A stretch of 64,000 nt of DNA from the NCBI RefSeq assembly GCF_001629735.1, contig NZ_CP015224.1, forward strand, positions 2,790,001-2,854,000. Direction: 5' to 3'. Positions within the stretch are counted from its first letter, which is position 1, and each line of letters starts with the position of its first letter. The notes beneath the pieces were generated by a model, which was not told where the DNA came from, did not search any database, and worked only from the letters and a program-made list of their open reading frames with translations. The DNA comes from Lysinibacillus sphaericus. Its GTDB lineage: Bacteria > Bacillota > Bacilli > Bacillales_A > Planococcaceae. The position numbers were made by a program, and so were the translations under genes. Below, piece after piece: positions 9,488-18,007 of this stretch.

Positions 9488-10493
9488 GAAAAACCCCCAC
9501 CTTCCTTGCGACAATTTGACCTTTTGATTGCAAATGGCAGGCTACAAAATGATTGTCCTGGACTTCCACTAAATCGGGTATTGTACTACGGCATATATCC
9601 GTTGCTAATGGGCAGCGAGCTGCAAAATGACAACCACTATGCGGCATTGTTAAATCGGGTGGACTTCCTGGGATGGCCGGCAACCTTTGCTGTCCATGTG
9701 TCCCCATCGTAATCTGCGACTCTAATAATCCCCAAGTATAGGGGTGTAAAGGCTTTTCATAGAGCTGTCTTGTCGTAGTTGACTCCACAGTACGACCTGC
9801 ATACATGACATTCACTTTGTCACAAAGCTCCCAAACTACACCTAAATCATGCGTAATCATAATAATGGCCGTATCATGTTCTAGCTGTAATTTTTTCATC
9901 AAATCAAGAATTTGAGCCTGCACAGTTACATCCAATGCTGTAGTTGGTTCATCAGCAATAAGTAACTGTGGATTACAAGCAAGCGCAATAGCAATCATGA
10001 CACGTTGACGCATCCCACCTGAAAATTCATGAGGGTACATTTTCAAACGCTTTTCTGGCTCTGGAATACCAACCATTTTCAGCATATCAACAGCTTTTAT
10101 TGCTGCATCCTTCTTGGATAAGCGTTCATGAGCTTGGATCACTTCTAAAATTTGATTGCCCACTGTTAAAACGGGATTCAAACTGGTAATAGGGTCTTGA
10201 AAAATCATCGACATTTCATTGCCTCGGACATTTCGCATTTCCTTTTCTGAAACCCCCATTAAATCGCGTCCATTAAAATGGATGGCTCCGTTCGTTATTT
10301 TTCCTGGCGGAGAGGGAATCAAACGCATGAGAGCAGTGGCAGTAACACTTTTCCCTGATCCAGACTCGCCAACTATTCCTAGTGTTTCCTTCTTATTCAA
10401 TTGTAAATTAACTCCATTAACAGCTTTCATTGTAGAGCCGCCACTTTTAAATTCTACTGTCAAGTTTTCTACATCTAGTAAACGTTCAGTCAT
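9471..10493 (-). CDS. oppD: Oligopeptide ABC transporter ATP-binding protein (OppD-like)
   Basis: Partner ATPase of OppF in peptide import: Walker A GESGSGKS, signature FSGGMRQR, Walker B/D-loop ADEPTTALD, H-loop MITHDLG, and a C-terminal Cys-containing OppD/F extension (GCHFAARCPLA). The ATG at 10511 overlaps the oppC stop codon, but the ATG at 10493 sits 7 bases after AAGGGGG and is the better start. It belongs to the oppBCDF block. Confidence 0.93.
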   Translation of the reverse strand: MTERLLDVENLTVEFKSGGSTMKAVNGVNLQLNKKETLGIVGESGSGKSVTATALMRLIPSPPGKITNGAIHFNGRDLMGVSEKEMRNVRGNEMSMIFQDPITSLNPVLTVGNQILEVIQAHERLSKKDAAIKAVDMLKMVGIPEPEKRLKMYPHEFSGGMRQRVMIAIALACNPQLLIADEPTTALDVTVQAQILDLMKKLQLEHDTAIIMITHDLGVVWELCDKVNVMYAGRTVESTTTRQLYEKPLHPYTWGLLESQITMGTHGQQRLPAIPGSPPDLTMPHSGCHFAARCPLATDICRSTIPDLVEVQDNHFVACHLQSKGQIVARKVGVFHATAQ

Positions 10494-10510
10494 GACGCCA
10501 CCCCCTTTCA

Positions 10511-11377
10511 TTAAACTTTCATTTTCGGATCTAATGCATCACGTAACCCATCCCCTAAAAGGTTTATTCCAAGGACTGTTAATAAAATACAGATACCTGA
10601 GAATGTCGCCATTTGAGGATTTAATACTAAAAAGTCTTTACCATCCTTTAAAATGCTCCCCCATGAAGCTGTTGGAGGTTGTACCCCTAACCCTAAAAAG
10701 CTAAGCGCAGCCTCCGAAATAATAGCTCCTGCTGTACTCATCGTTCCATAGACAATCAATGGAGCTAAACAGTTGGGTAGTATATGACTAAAAATAATTC
10801 GTGAATGTGTAGCCCCTAAGGAATGCGTCACCTCAATAAACTCTTCTTCTTTAACACTTAAAACCTGACCACGAACAAGCCTAGCAAACCCTGGGATATT
10901 GGCTATACCAATGGCGACAATAACATTGACAAGCCCTTGTCCTAATACCGTCATAAGTGTAATAGCTAATAAAATGAATGGAAAGGCGAAAAGGCCATCC
11001 ATCGTACGCATAATAATAGAGTCACTACGACCCCCAAAATATCCCGCCACAAGACCAAGTAATGTACCAAACATAGCACCAAATAACACTGCTGCAATCC
11101 CAACAATCATAGATATTCGAGTTCCATAAACTAAACGACTAAACAAATCTCGACCATAGTTATCAGTTCCAAGCCAATGTCCTTCGGTATTCATGGGTAG
11201 AAATGATTTACCAACAGTCATTTCATTTGGTGGGTGGGTTGCAATTAACGGAGCGAAGATAGCAACAATGGCCATCAAGGATACAATCACTAACCCAATT
11301 GTTGCTAATTTATTTTTAAGCAACTTTCGCAACAATGTATTTCTTTTTCTAGTTTCATTGACAACTGCTTGAGTCAT
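10511..11377 (-). CDS. oppC: Peptide ABC transporter permease (OppC/DppC-like)
   Basis: Inner-membrane permease subunit, 288 residues, about six transmembrane segments. It has an N-terminal OppC_N segment (residues about 20-50) and the EAA-type loop near GLARLVRGQVLSV...EFIE. AALSFLGLGVQPPTASWG is typical of DppC/OppC. It starts 2 bases after oppB and together with it forms the translocation pore. Confidence 0.93.
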   Translation of the reverse strand: MTQAVVNETRKRNTLLRKLLKNKLATIGLVIVSLMAIVAIFAPLIATHPPNEMTVGKSFLPMNTEGHWLGTDNYGRDLFSRLVYGTRISMIVGIAAVLFGAMFGTLLGLVAGYFGGRSDSIIMRTMDGLFAFPFILLAITLMTVLGQGLVNVIVAIGIANIPGFARLVRGQVLSVKEEEFIEVTHSLGATHSRIIFSHILPNCLAPLIVYGTMSTAGAIISEAALSFLGLGVQPPTASWGSILKDGKDFLVLNPQMATFSGICILLTVLGINLLGDGLRDALDPKMKV

Positions 11378-11379
11378 TG

Positions 11380-12342
11380 TTATTTCTTCCCTCCATTCGA
11401 TTCAAGATTGACCTTTGGATTCACAACCTTATACAGCACATCAACAATCAAATTAATTAGTACAAAAATAAAGGCAATGAAAATAACTGTACCTTGTACA
11501 ACGACAAAGTCACGTTTATCTATTGCATCTACAATCAGTCGACCCATCCCAGGCCAGCTAAAAATTGTTTCTGTTAAAACGGCACCACCTAGTAAATTAG
11601 AAATTTGCATACCTAGTACTGTTAAGATTGGCGTTAAAGCATTTTTAAAGGCATGCTTACCAATAACCAAATATTCTTTAATACCTTTAGAACGTGCTGT
11701 TTTAATATAATCTTGTGAAATGACCTCTAACATACTCGAACGTGTAATACGCGCGAATGTGGCCATCGGAATTGTTGCTAAAGCAAAGGCAGGCAAAATT
11801 AAATGCTTCAAATAAGGCCAGAAACCTTCACTCATATTCCCCATCCCAGTCGCAGGGAACCAGCCAAGATTGACACTAAAGAATAAAACAAGCATGATCC
11901 CCAACCAAAAAATTGGCATGGATACTCCTACTAGTGACACAAGCATGACAACATAATCAATTATTGTATTTTGTTTTCTAGCTGCCAATATACCTGCTGG
12001 GATTCCTATTACAACAGCTATTAATAAGGCTGCTAGTGCCAGTACAACTGTATTTGGGAATCTTTCGATAATAAGCCCCAAAACAGACTCGCTATAAGAA
12101 TAGGAATAGCCCAAATTCAGCCGAGCTAAATCACCTACATATGATATAAATTGTGAAGGCATTGACTTATTCAACCCCAGCTCTTCTCTTAAATTCTCTA
12201 CATCTTCCACACTAGCCTGGGGACCAAGCATGACAGAAGCTGGGTCACCTGGAATCATTCGCGTAATAATAAATACGATGATACCAACTACTAACAGTGT
12301 GGGAATAAGGTTTACTAACCTTCTTAAAATAAATGAACCCAT
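11380..12342 (-). CDS. oppB: Peptide ABC transporter permease (OppB/DppB-like)
   Basis: Inner-membrane permease subunit, 320 residues. It begins with the typical MGSFILRRLVNLIPTLL segment and carries the conserved RMIPGDPA motif, then about five further membrane segments and the EAA loop (ITRSSMLEVISQDYIKTARSKG). First gene of the leftward unit, with a strong AAAGGAGG ribosome-binding site. It diverges from the binding-protein gene across a 218-bp control region. Confidence 0.94.
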   Translation of the reverse strand: MGSFILRRLVNLIPTLLVVGIIVFIITRMIPGDPASVMLGPQASVEDVENLREELGLNKSMPSQFISYVGDLARLNLGYSYSYSESVLGLIIERFPNTVVLALAALLIAVVIGIPAGILAARKQNTIIDYVVMLVSLVGVSMPIFWLGIMLVLFFSVNLGWFPATGMGNMSEGFWPYLKHLILPAFALATIPMATFARITRSSMLEVISQDYIKTARSKGIKEYLVIGKHAFKNALTPILTVLGMQISNLLGGAVLTETIFSWPGMGRLIVDAIDKRDFVVVQGTVIFIAFIFVLINLIVDVLYKVVNPKVNLESNGGKK

Positions 12343-12369
12343 CCTACAAAGACCTCCTTTTCATTATTA

Positions 12370-12392
12370 GAATCAGTGGTTCATATTGTGAA
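12370..12392. promoter_or_regulatory. Candidate operator, copy 1
   Basis: A 23-bp element with core GGTTCATATTGTGAA, 28 bp upstream of oppB. A copy at 12514-12536 differs at only two positions. The TTCA...TGAA half-sites give partial dyad symmetry. A site for the locus IclR protein is inferred, not shown. Confidence 0.55.
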
Positions 12393-12513
12393 TAACTAAA
12401 TACTACACCTAGCGACAATTGTTTGTAAATATATTTTTTCTGAATTTTTTTAATTTTATATTTACTTCCTGTTTACAAATGTGCTACTTTTATTTCGAAC
12501 CTACTATTTTTTT

Positions 12514-12536
12514 GAATCAACGGTTCATATTGTGAA
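12514..12536. promoter_or_regulatory. Candidate operator, copy 2
   Basis: Second copy of the 23-bp element, ending 24 bp before the binding-protein start codon. It has the same orientation as copy 1, with starts 144 bp apart, so each divergent gene has one copy next to its ribosome-binding region. Confidence 0.55.
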
Positions 12537-12560
12537 ACAAAATAAAGGAGGCTAGCACGG

Positions 12561-14162
12561 ATGAAGAAAATAAACGTAAAAAAATCTTTCCTACTTTTCT
12601 TTTTAACTTTAATGATTGCTGTTTTAGCTGGTTGTGGTGGGAATACAGAAAAAAATAATTCATCAGATGGAAAAGATGGAGAAGTTACTTCTGGAGGCTC
12701 ATTAAATGTTGGTCTTTCAGCGAATGCCAAAACGTTTGACCCAATCAAATATACTGGGGTTTATGAATCACAGGTTATGCGTCAAATGGGTGATACTTTA
12801 GTTGTTTATAACAAAGATCTGTCAGATATCATTCCATCTTTAGCAACGGAATGGAAAGTATCAGATGATATGTTAGTCTATACCTTCAAATTACGTGAAG
12901 GTGTAAAATTCCAAAAGGGGCAATACCAAGATGGTCGTGAGATGACAGCTGAAGACGTGAAATATTCATTAGAACGTTCCGCTAAAGAATCAGCTATGAA
13001 TCGCCTTAGTGGTGTGACAGAGGTTAAGGTACTGTCTAATTATGAAGTAGAGATTCACTTAGCTACTCCTAATGCTGCCCTACTTGCTATGCTAACAGAT
13101 GCTGGTAATATGATTATTCCAAAAGAAGAGATTGAGGGCTGGGGCGATAAATTTTCTGAGCATTTCGTCGGTACTGGTCCATTCCAGTTAACAGAATGGA
13201 AAAAAGACCAAGAAGTAAAACTGGTACGCCATGAAAATTACTGGGGAGACAAGCCACATCTCGACCATTTAACAATGAAATTTATCTCTGATCAAAATAT
13301 GATGACCAATGCATTACGTTCAGGTGATATTGATATTGCGATGGACGTAAAAGGCCAAAACCGAGAAATTATCAATCAAGATAGTAATCTTGAGCTCTTA
13401 ACAAATCCTGGATTATCCATTGTTTATCTGGATCTTAACAATAAGGTAGGTCCAACTGCCGATAAACGTGTACGTGAAGCCATTTATATGGCAACAAATG
13501 TTGAGGAAATCATTTCTGGTGTTAACCAATGGGGTGGCGGTGATGTCTCTTATTTACCATTACCTCCAGGCTCTTGGGGCTATGATAAATCCTTAGTCGA
13601 TATGGTACCGAAATATAACCCTGAAGAAGCTAAAAAATTATTAGCAGATGCGGGCTATGCTGATGGCTTTAAAACTGAGATTTACGTATCAGAGGCGCGT
13701 GTCCCTTATGCAACGATTTTCCAAAGTCAGTTGAAGAAAAATTTAAATATAGATGTTGAAATTAAAGTACTGGAATGGGGTACTTACAGTGATACAGTTG
13801 CAAAAGGAAATGCTCCAATGAATATTGGTGGTTGGACTTGGTATCCAGATCCATATTTCTTCCTCTATCAATTATTCCACACAAATCAAATCGGAGCGTT
13901 GGGTAATGGTAAAGGCTACAGCAATCCAGAGGTTGATAAATTATTAGAGCGCGCTGTATCCGAAACAGTCGTACAAGAAGAGCGAGCAAAATTATACCAA
14001 GAGGCATTAAAACTTATACTAACGGATGTTCCTCGTATCGAATTAGAAGCAACTCAAACTGTTGCAGGCGTAAATAAAAATGTACATGGCTTTGAGGTTT
14101 CTGCTGATAACTCTGTTCAAATTGTGCATCCAAACGGCACAAACGTATCCATTTCAAAATAA
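12561..14162 (+). CDS. Peptide-binding lipoprotein (SBP family 5)
   Basis: Extracytoplasmic substrate-binding lipoprotein for the adjacent permease/ATPase genes. Signal peptide residues 1-24 end in lipobox LAGC, with lipidation expected at Cys25, followed by a Ser/Asn/Gly linker. The rest is a family 5 (OppA/DppA) domain with the family pattern LKFKLREGVKFQ-like near residue 110 and GTGPFQL near 210. The 533-residue length is normal. A hairpin follows the gene, as is usual when the binding protein is made in excess over downstream products. Confidence 0.92.
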   Translation: MKKINVKKSFLLFFLTLMIAVLAGCGGNTEKNNSSDGKDGEVTSGGSLNVGLSANAKTFDPIKYTGVYESQVMRQMGDTLVVYNKDLSDIIPSLATEWKVSDDMLVYTFKLREGVKFQKGQYQDGREMTAEDVKYSLERSAKESAMNRLSGVTEVKVLSNYEVEIHLATPNAALLAMLTDAGNMIIPKEEIEGWGDKFSEHFVGTGPFQLTEWKKDQEVKLVRHENYWGDKPHLDHLTMKFISDQNMMTNALRSGDIDIAMDVKGQNREIINQDSNLELLTNPGLSIVYLDLNNKVGPTADKRVREAIYMATNVEEIISGVNQWGGGDVSYLPLPPGSWGYDKSLVDMVPKYNPEEAKKLLADAGYADGFKTEIYVSEARVPYATIFQSQLKKNLNIDVEIKVLEWGTYSDTVAKGNAPMNIGGWTWYPDPYFFLYQLFHTNQIGALGNGKGYSNPEVDKLLERAVSETVVQEERAKLYQEALKLILTDVPRIELEATQTVAGVNKNVHGFEVSADNSVQIVHPNGTNVSISK

Positions 14163-14169
14163 CTTAACT

Positions 14170-14201
14170 AGAAAAGTGGAGATTCTTGTCTCCGCTTTTC
14201 T
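14170..14201 (+). terminator. Attenuating hairpin after the binding-protein gene
   Basis: Stem AGAAAAGTGGAGA pairs with TCTCCGCTTTTCT across a 6-base loop, with only a short T-rich tail. It lies between the binding-protein stop and the next start 60 bases on, so partial termination with read-through is likely. Confidence 0.65.
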
Positions 14202-14225
14202 CTTCATAAGGAGAGATTTGATCCG

Positions 14226-15296
14226 ATGACTCGATACATCAATGGGCTTGTATTTAACTCTGACACTCGTAGCTTTGATAAACAGTCGTTCCAAGTGCAA
14301 GGGGAATATTTCAAACCAGCAACACATACTGCAGAAAATGAAATAAATTTAGATGGCTATTATATTACGCCTGGCCTAATCGATAGTTGTTCACAAATTG
14401 GTTTAGCTGAAATTGGGATTCGTTGGGAAGGTGATGATAGCTATGAATTTGATTCACACTTACAATATTCTGTTATTGATGGCATTTACCCGTTTGATGT
14501 AGCCTTTCAAAAGTCTGTCTCACATGGGGTTACAGCATCTCATATTGTTCCCTCCGCTAAAAGCTTAATTGGGGCCAAAACGGCAATCATTCATCATTCA
14601 CATACAACTGTAGATGATATGGTTATTGTAAAAGATGTCGCTTATTCCTTTTCTATTGGACACCAGGCAAAAAGTACATTTTTTGCTGAAAAGAGAAAGC
14701 CACTGACTCGCATGGGTATCGCTAAAATCTTAAGGGACACACTCCAACAAATTCAACAGCAGGAGCCCTCCATCCATAAGATTGTTGTGCGGGCGCATAA
14801 AGCTGTCGATATTGAACTAATTCATCGACTACAACAAGAATTTACTAACGATTTTGACTTTCATATTATTCATGGCACGGAAATTCCTCTTCTTAAGGAG
14901 ACAGGTTTCCATACCGTTATTGCTGGCCCGACATTCCGTTATATTGAGCATAATGAGATGCTGGAGCTATCACCAAAGCTTTATCCTCAGCTATTCACTC
15001 AAACAATACCATTTGTTTTTTGTACAGATCACCCTGTTAGTAGCACATCCCATCTAACATTAGAAGGGTGTTTAGCTGTTCGAGAAGGTATGTCCCGCTC
15101 GGATGTTCTCTATACATTAACAACAGGAGCTGCTAATTTCCTTGGCATTGACGATAAAATAGGGGCTATTCGTGATGGCCTTTATGCTGATTTTGTGATA
15201 TGGGATAAGCATCCATTAAATTTAGATGCACAGGTTATCGCAACTTTTATTAAAGGGAAAAAAGTTTATGCAACGGAAGAAGGTATGTCAAAATGA
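14226..15296 (+). CDS. Amidohydrolase-like protein with degenerate metal site
   Basis: A 356-residue member of the amidohydrolase (imidazolonepropionase-like) superfamily, related to the next gene (shared KRKPxTRMxIAxxLRD segment). The N-terminal metal motif is lost: after GLID the two expected histidines are Cys55 and Gln57. Later features persist (VVRAHK, FHIIHGTE, FCTDHPVSS, and the C-terminal GxxAANFLGI...GxxADFVIWD). It may be a pseudoenzyme subunit of the next protein or work with one metal. Its stop codon overlaps the next start (ATGA), implying balanced synthesis. Confidence 0.85.
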   Translation: MTRYINGLVFNSDTRSFDKQSFQVQGEYFKPATHTAENEINLDGYYITPGLIDSCSQIGLAEIGIRWEGDDSYEFDSHLQYSVIDGIYPFDVAFQKSVSHGVTASHIVPSAKSLIGAKTAIIHHSHTTVDDMVIVKDVAYSFSIGHQAKSTFFAEKRKPLTRMGIAKILRDTLQQIQQQEPSIHKIVVRAHKAVDIELIHRLQQEFTNDFDFHIIHGTEIPLLKETGFHTVIAGPTFRYIEHNEMLELSPKLYPQLFTQTIPFVFCTDHPVSSTSHLTLEGCLAVREGMSRSDVLYTLTTGAANFLGIDDKIGAIRDGLYADFVIWDKHPLNLDAQVIATFIKGKKVYATEEGMSK

Positions 15297-16468
15297 ACAT
15301 TTATCATCATGCAACGTTTCTCACAGTTAATGAACAAAATGATGTTTTTGAACAGCTATGGGTTGAAGATGGACGCATTGTTTATGTAGGGCCAGCCAAA
15401 GATATCCCCCCTCATGCGCACTTAATCGATCTACAGGGAGCATATGTCACACCAGGATTAATAGATATCCATGCACATGTTGGAACATGGGCTGAAGTAA
15501 CCGAAGATATTAATGATGCTAATGAATATAGCGAGCCTTTTACACCGCTTATGCATGCTTTAGACAGTGTTGATATTCGCCATTTCTCCTTCCAGCATGC
15601 ACTTGCAGGTGGTGTGACAACTGTACAAACTGGTCCGGGAAGTGCCAATGTTATTGGTGGCATTTGGAGTATCCTGAAAACAGCGGGTCCTACCCTTGCT
15701 TCTCGCGTCTTAGTAGAACGAAGTGGATTAAAAGGGGCATTAGGGGAAAACCCAAAGAACGTCTTTGGTATTCAATATAAACGAAAGCCAATGACCCGTA
15801 TGGCGATTGCTCAGCTACTACGTGATGGCTTCCAACGAGCTAGCCTGCTGAATGAACAGGAACAAGCTGAAAAAGTACAACAAAATTCTGAATTACGTCC
15901 ATTTATTGAGGTACTCCGTGGTGAAATGCCGCTTCGTCTTCACTGCCATAGAGCAGATGATATAATGACCGCTATACGAATTGCCAAGGAATTTAATGTG
16001 AAGCTCCATTTAGAGCATTGTACAGAAGGCTATCTGATAGTTGATGCAGTAAAAAATAGTGGATACCATGCAACGCTTGGTCCCTATATGTTAACCCCAT
16101 CTAAATATGAAACACGTCATTCTTCACCAGCGATTGCTGCCATATTTAAAGAGCATAATATTCCTTTTGCTATCATGACGGATCATCCCTTTGTACCGAT
16201 TCAGTACTTAAAGTATTGTGCCTCTGAAGCAATACGTTATGGATTAGATGAACAAACAGCCTTAAAAAGCATTACTATACATGCAGCTAAGCTCGTACAG
16301 CTTGATCATCGAATTGGTAGTCTTGAGAAAGGTAAGGATGCTGATTTTGTTGTTTGGTCACACCCTATTTTTGAAACCGAAGCGAAGGTCCTACAAACTT
16401 ATGTAAACGGAGAAAAATATTTCGAAGCGGAGGAAGCACCATGGAAAACTCAAAAATTGCCATTGTAA
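15293..16468 (+). CDS. Amidohydrolase (imidazolonepropionase-like)
   Basis: A 391-residue metal-dependent amidohydrolase with an intact site: GLIDIHAHVG (His60, His62), LHCHRADD, LHLEHCTEG and the catalytic Asp in MTDHPFVP, followed by the C-terminal small-domain signature GSLEKGKDADFVVW. The family opens cyclic or acyl amide bonds. The exact substrate is unknown. The context (peptide importer, M20 deacylase, aminopeptidase) suggests a modified or cyclic amino acid or dipeptide. It overlaps its degenerate paralogue by 4 bases and the AroM gene by 28 bases. Confidence 0.88.
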   Translation: MNIYHHATFLTVNEQNDVFEQLWVEDGRIVYVGPAKDIPPHAHLIDLQGAYVTPGLIDIHAHVGTWAEVTEDINDANEYSEPFTPLMHALDSVDIRHFSFQHALAGGVTTVQTGPGSANVIGGIWSILKTAGPTLASRVLVERSGLKGALGENPKNVFGIQYKRKPMTRMAIAQLLRDGFQRASLLNEQEQAEKVQQNSELRPFIEVLRGEMPLRLHCHRADDIMTAIRIAKEFNVKLHLEHCTEGYLIVDAVKNSGYHATLGPYMLTPSKYETRHSSPAIAAIFKEHNIPFAIMTDHPFVPIQYLKYCASEAIRYGLDEQTALKSITIHAAKLVQLDHRIGSLEKGKDADFVVWSHPIFETEAKVLQTYVNGEKYFEAEEAPWKTQKLPL

Positions 16469-17112
16469 CTATCGGTCAAGCCCCTCGCAAGGATATGGCG
16501 GAGGATATTCAGCAATTAAGACATGGGGGTCTACATGTTCATGAATTTGGTGTCCTTGATTCGCTTTCACCATCTGAAATCGCTGCCCTTTCTCCCTCAC
16601 AGGAAGAAACTGATGTTTTAGTGACTCTCCTGGCAAATAGTCAGCAGGTACGGTTAAGTAAAGCGAAGCTCATGCCCTATATTCAGCAATGCCTTCATGA
16701 TCTCCAAGACTTTACTTGGATTTTGCTGATGTGTACAGGCGATTTTGCCAATAAACTATCCGTTAAAAATCTTTTGCTTCCGGATAGAATGATGACTAAC
16801 TTAGTGAAGGGTCTTCATACGGAATTAGCAATTGGTTTAATAGGTCCGGAGCCTGAGCAACAAATAACGGTTGCAGAAAAATGGCAAAAAGCTCATTTTG
16901 ATGTGCACTACTCTGCAAGTTCACCCTACCGCTTTAATGCACATGATTTATTAGCAAAGGCACAGCAATTAGAATCCGATGGCGCTGATCTGCTCATTCT
17001 TGATTGTATGGGCTATTCCACACCTATGAAAAATATGATTAAACATCAGCTAAATATACCTGTAATCGTCCCACGTGAAGCTGTTTTTACTATATTAAAG
17101 GCAATATGTTAA
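16441..17112 (+). CDS. AroM family protein, possible racemase-like fold
   Basis: Recognised as AroM, a family named after an E. coli gene of unknown role. The 223-residue soluble protein has the opening KIAIVTIGQAPRKDM typical of the family. Two cysteines in similar settings, LMCTGDF (Cys98) and LDCMGYS (Cys189), resemble the Cys pair of Asp/Glu/hydantoin racemases, so epimerisation of an imported compound is a reasonable hypothesis. The ATG follows GGAGG and overlaps the amidohydrolase gene by 28 bases. Last gene of the rightward unit. Confidence 0.8.
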   Translation: MENSKIAIVTIGQAPRKDMAEDIQQLRHGGLHVHEFGVLDSLSPSEIAALSPSQEETDVLVTLLANSQQVRLSKAKLMPYIQQCLHDLQDFTWILLMCTGDFANKLSVKNLLLPDRMMTNLVKGLHTELAIGLIGPEPEQQITVAEKWQKAHFDVHYSASSPYRFNAHDLLAKAQQLESDGADLLILDCMGYSTPMKNMIKHQLNIPVIVPREAVFTILKAIC

Positions 17113-17130
17113 TACCCTCTACTGAGGTGA

Positions 17131-17172
17131 TTGATTTTCACTGAGAGTGGCGACACTCAAAGTGAAAATCAA
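17131..17172. other. Long hairpin after the aroM-like gene
   Basis: TTGATTTTCACT and its exact complement enclose a second short stem (GAGTGT/ACACTC type). There is no T run on either side, so it may stabilise a 3' end or terminate weakly in both directions. Confidence 0.6.
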
Positions 17173-17192
17173 CCTAAGCTGAAATTTCCCCG

Positions 17193-17510
17193 TTAGACAC
17201 GCTTGTTAAAATAAGGTAACTGCTCTACAAACGCCTTGGTTTCCTCATCTCCATACTCATGAACTAGTGCATAAATTTTCATCAATCTTAAATCGATTTC
17301 ATCATTTTCTCTATCTAAATGATATTGAATGTACGGTAACTGAGCACGCCATGCATTGGAGATCTCCAACAACTGCATTTGCTGAAAAATTTTCTCAAAA
17401 ACATCTAATGCTTGTCGATCCACATTGAGTTCAAAATTCCAAGGTCCTGCATAAGGATTGGTATAATAGGTTCTATTGGCAAGTGAAAAATATACACGTT
17501 GACGATCCAT
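17193..17510 (-). CDS. Conserved hypothetical protein
   Basis: A 105-residue soluble protein that I do not recognise with confidence. It is rich in aromatic and charged residues (RTYYTNPYAGPW near the start, WRAQLPYIQYH in the middle) and has no signal peptide, membrane segment or metal motif. An AAAGGAG lies about 12 bases before the ATG. Codon use looks native. It stands alone, convergent with the aroM-like unit. Confidence 0.7.
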   Translation of the reverse strand: MDRQRVYFSLANRTYYTNPYAGPWNFELNVDRQALDVFEKIFQQMQLLEISNAWRAQLPYIQYHLDRENDEIDLRLMKIYALVHEYGDEETKAFVEQLPYFNKRV

Positions 17511-17644
17511 CTTTACGATTCACTCCTTTTCCCATAGTATGGAGAGAAAGGTGTTGTTTTATTCCCTGGAATGTCAAACTTCCTTCACAATTAAAATGTC
17601 CATATAACTTATAATAAGTATGATGAACAAAGAACGGAGTGAGT

Positions 17645-17794
17645 ATGATGAGTTTAACTACGCTCTTAATCGTCGCAATCATCATCGTTATTATTATCAC
17701 TATTGCGACCGTTATCAGTGTCAACCGTGCCTATGCCTTTAAACATACCGTTGATGAAAAACCGAAACAAAGCTATCATCAAAAGGAAAACTAG
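17645..17794 (+). CDS. YtzI-like small membrane protein 1
   Basis: A 49-residue protein: one strongly hydrophobic segment (about residues 4-26, Ile/Val rich) and a short polar tail with FKHTVDEKP. The tail motif recurs in the next small gene (FTQTIDAKP), so the two are probably paralogues and resemble the YtzI family of small Bacillus membrane proteins. The start follows GGAGTGAGT. The function is unknown. It sits just ahead of the second copy and yidD, near-operon spacing. Confidence 0.7.
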   Translation: MMSLTTLLIVAIIIVIIITIATVISVNRAYAFKHTVDEKPKQSYHQKEN

Positions 17795-17845
17795 TAGGTC
17801 ATTCATGATTTATAAATTTTATTAATTGAATTTGGAGTGAAAGCA

Positions 17846-18007
17846 ATGGGTGTGCCATTACCAATTATCGTTATGATTGCTATGATGATGTTAATGTTTG
17901 GTCTTTCTGTCATTTTCATTATCAAGAAAAAAAATCATATCTTTACGCAAACAATTGATGCAAAGCCAGAGCAAATTACATCGCAACAAGAGGAAGAACA
18001 ACGATGA
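17846..18007 (+). CDS. YtzI-like small membrane protein 2
   Basis: A 53-residue protein with one membrane segment (residues about 4-27, [17 protein letters not shown]) followed by KKK and a tail containing FTQTIDAKP, the same tail pattern as its upstream neighbour. A ribosome-binding site TTGGAGTGA lies 9 bases before the ATG. Its stop codon overlaps the yidD start (ATGA), suggesting translational coupling with a membrane-biogenesis factor. Confidence 0.7.
   Translation: MGVPLPIIVMIAMMMLMFGLSVIFIIKKKNHIFTQTIDAKPEQITSQQEEEQR

Noticed and set aside
10219..10704. 161-codon plus-strand frame opposite oppD/oppC
   Set aside because: It is antisense to two clear ABC transporter genes and has no ribosome-binding site.
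17131..17172. Classical rho-independent terminator after the aroM-like gene
   Set aside because: The stem is strong but no T run follows on either strand, so it is listed only as a hairpin.
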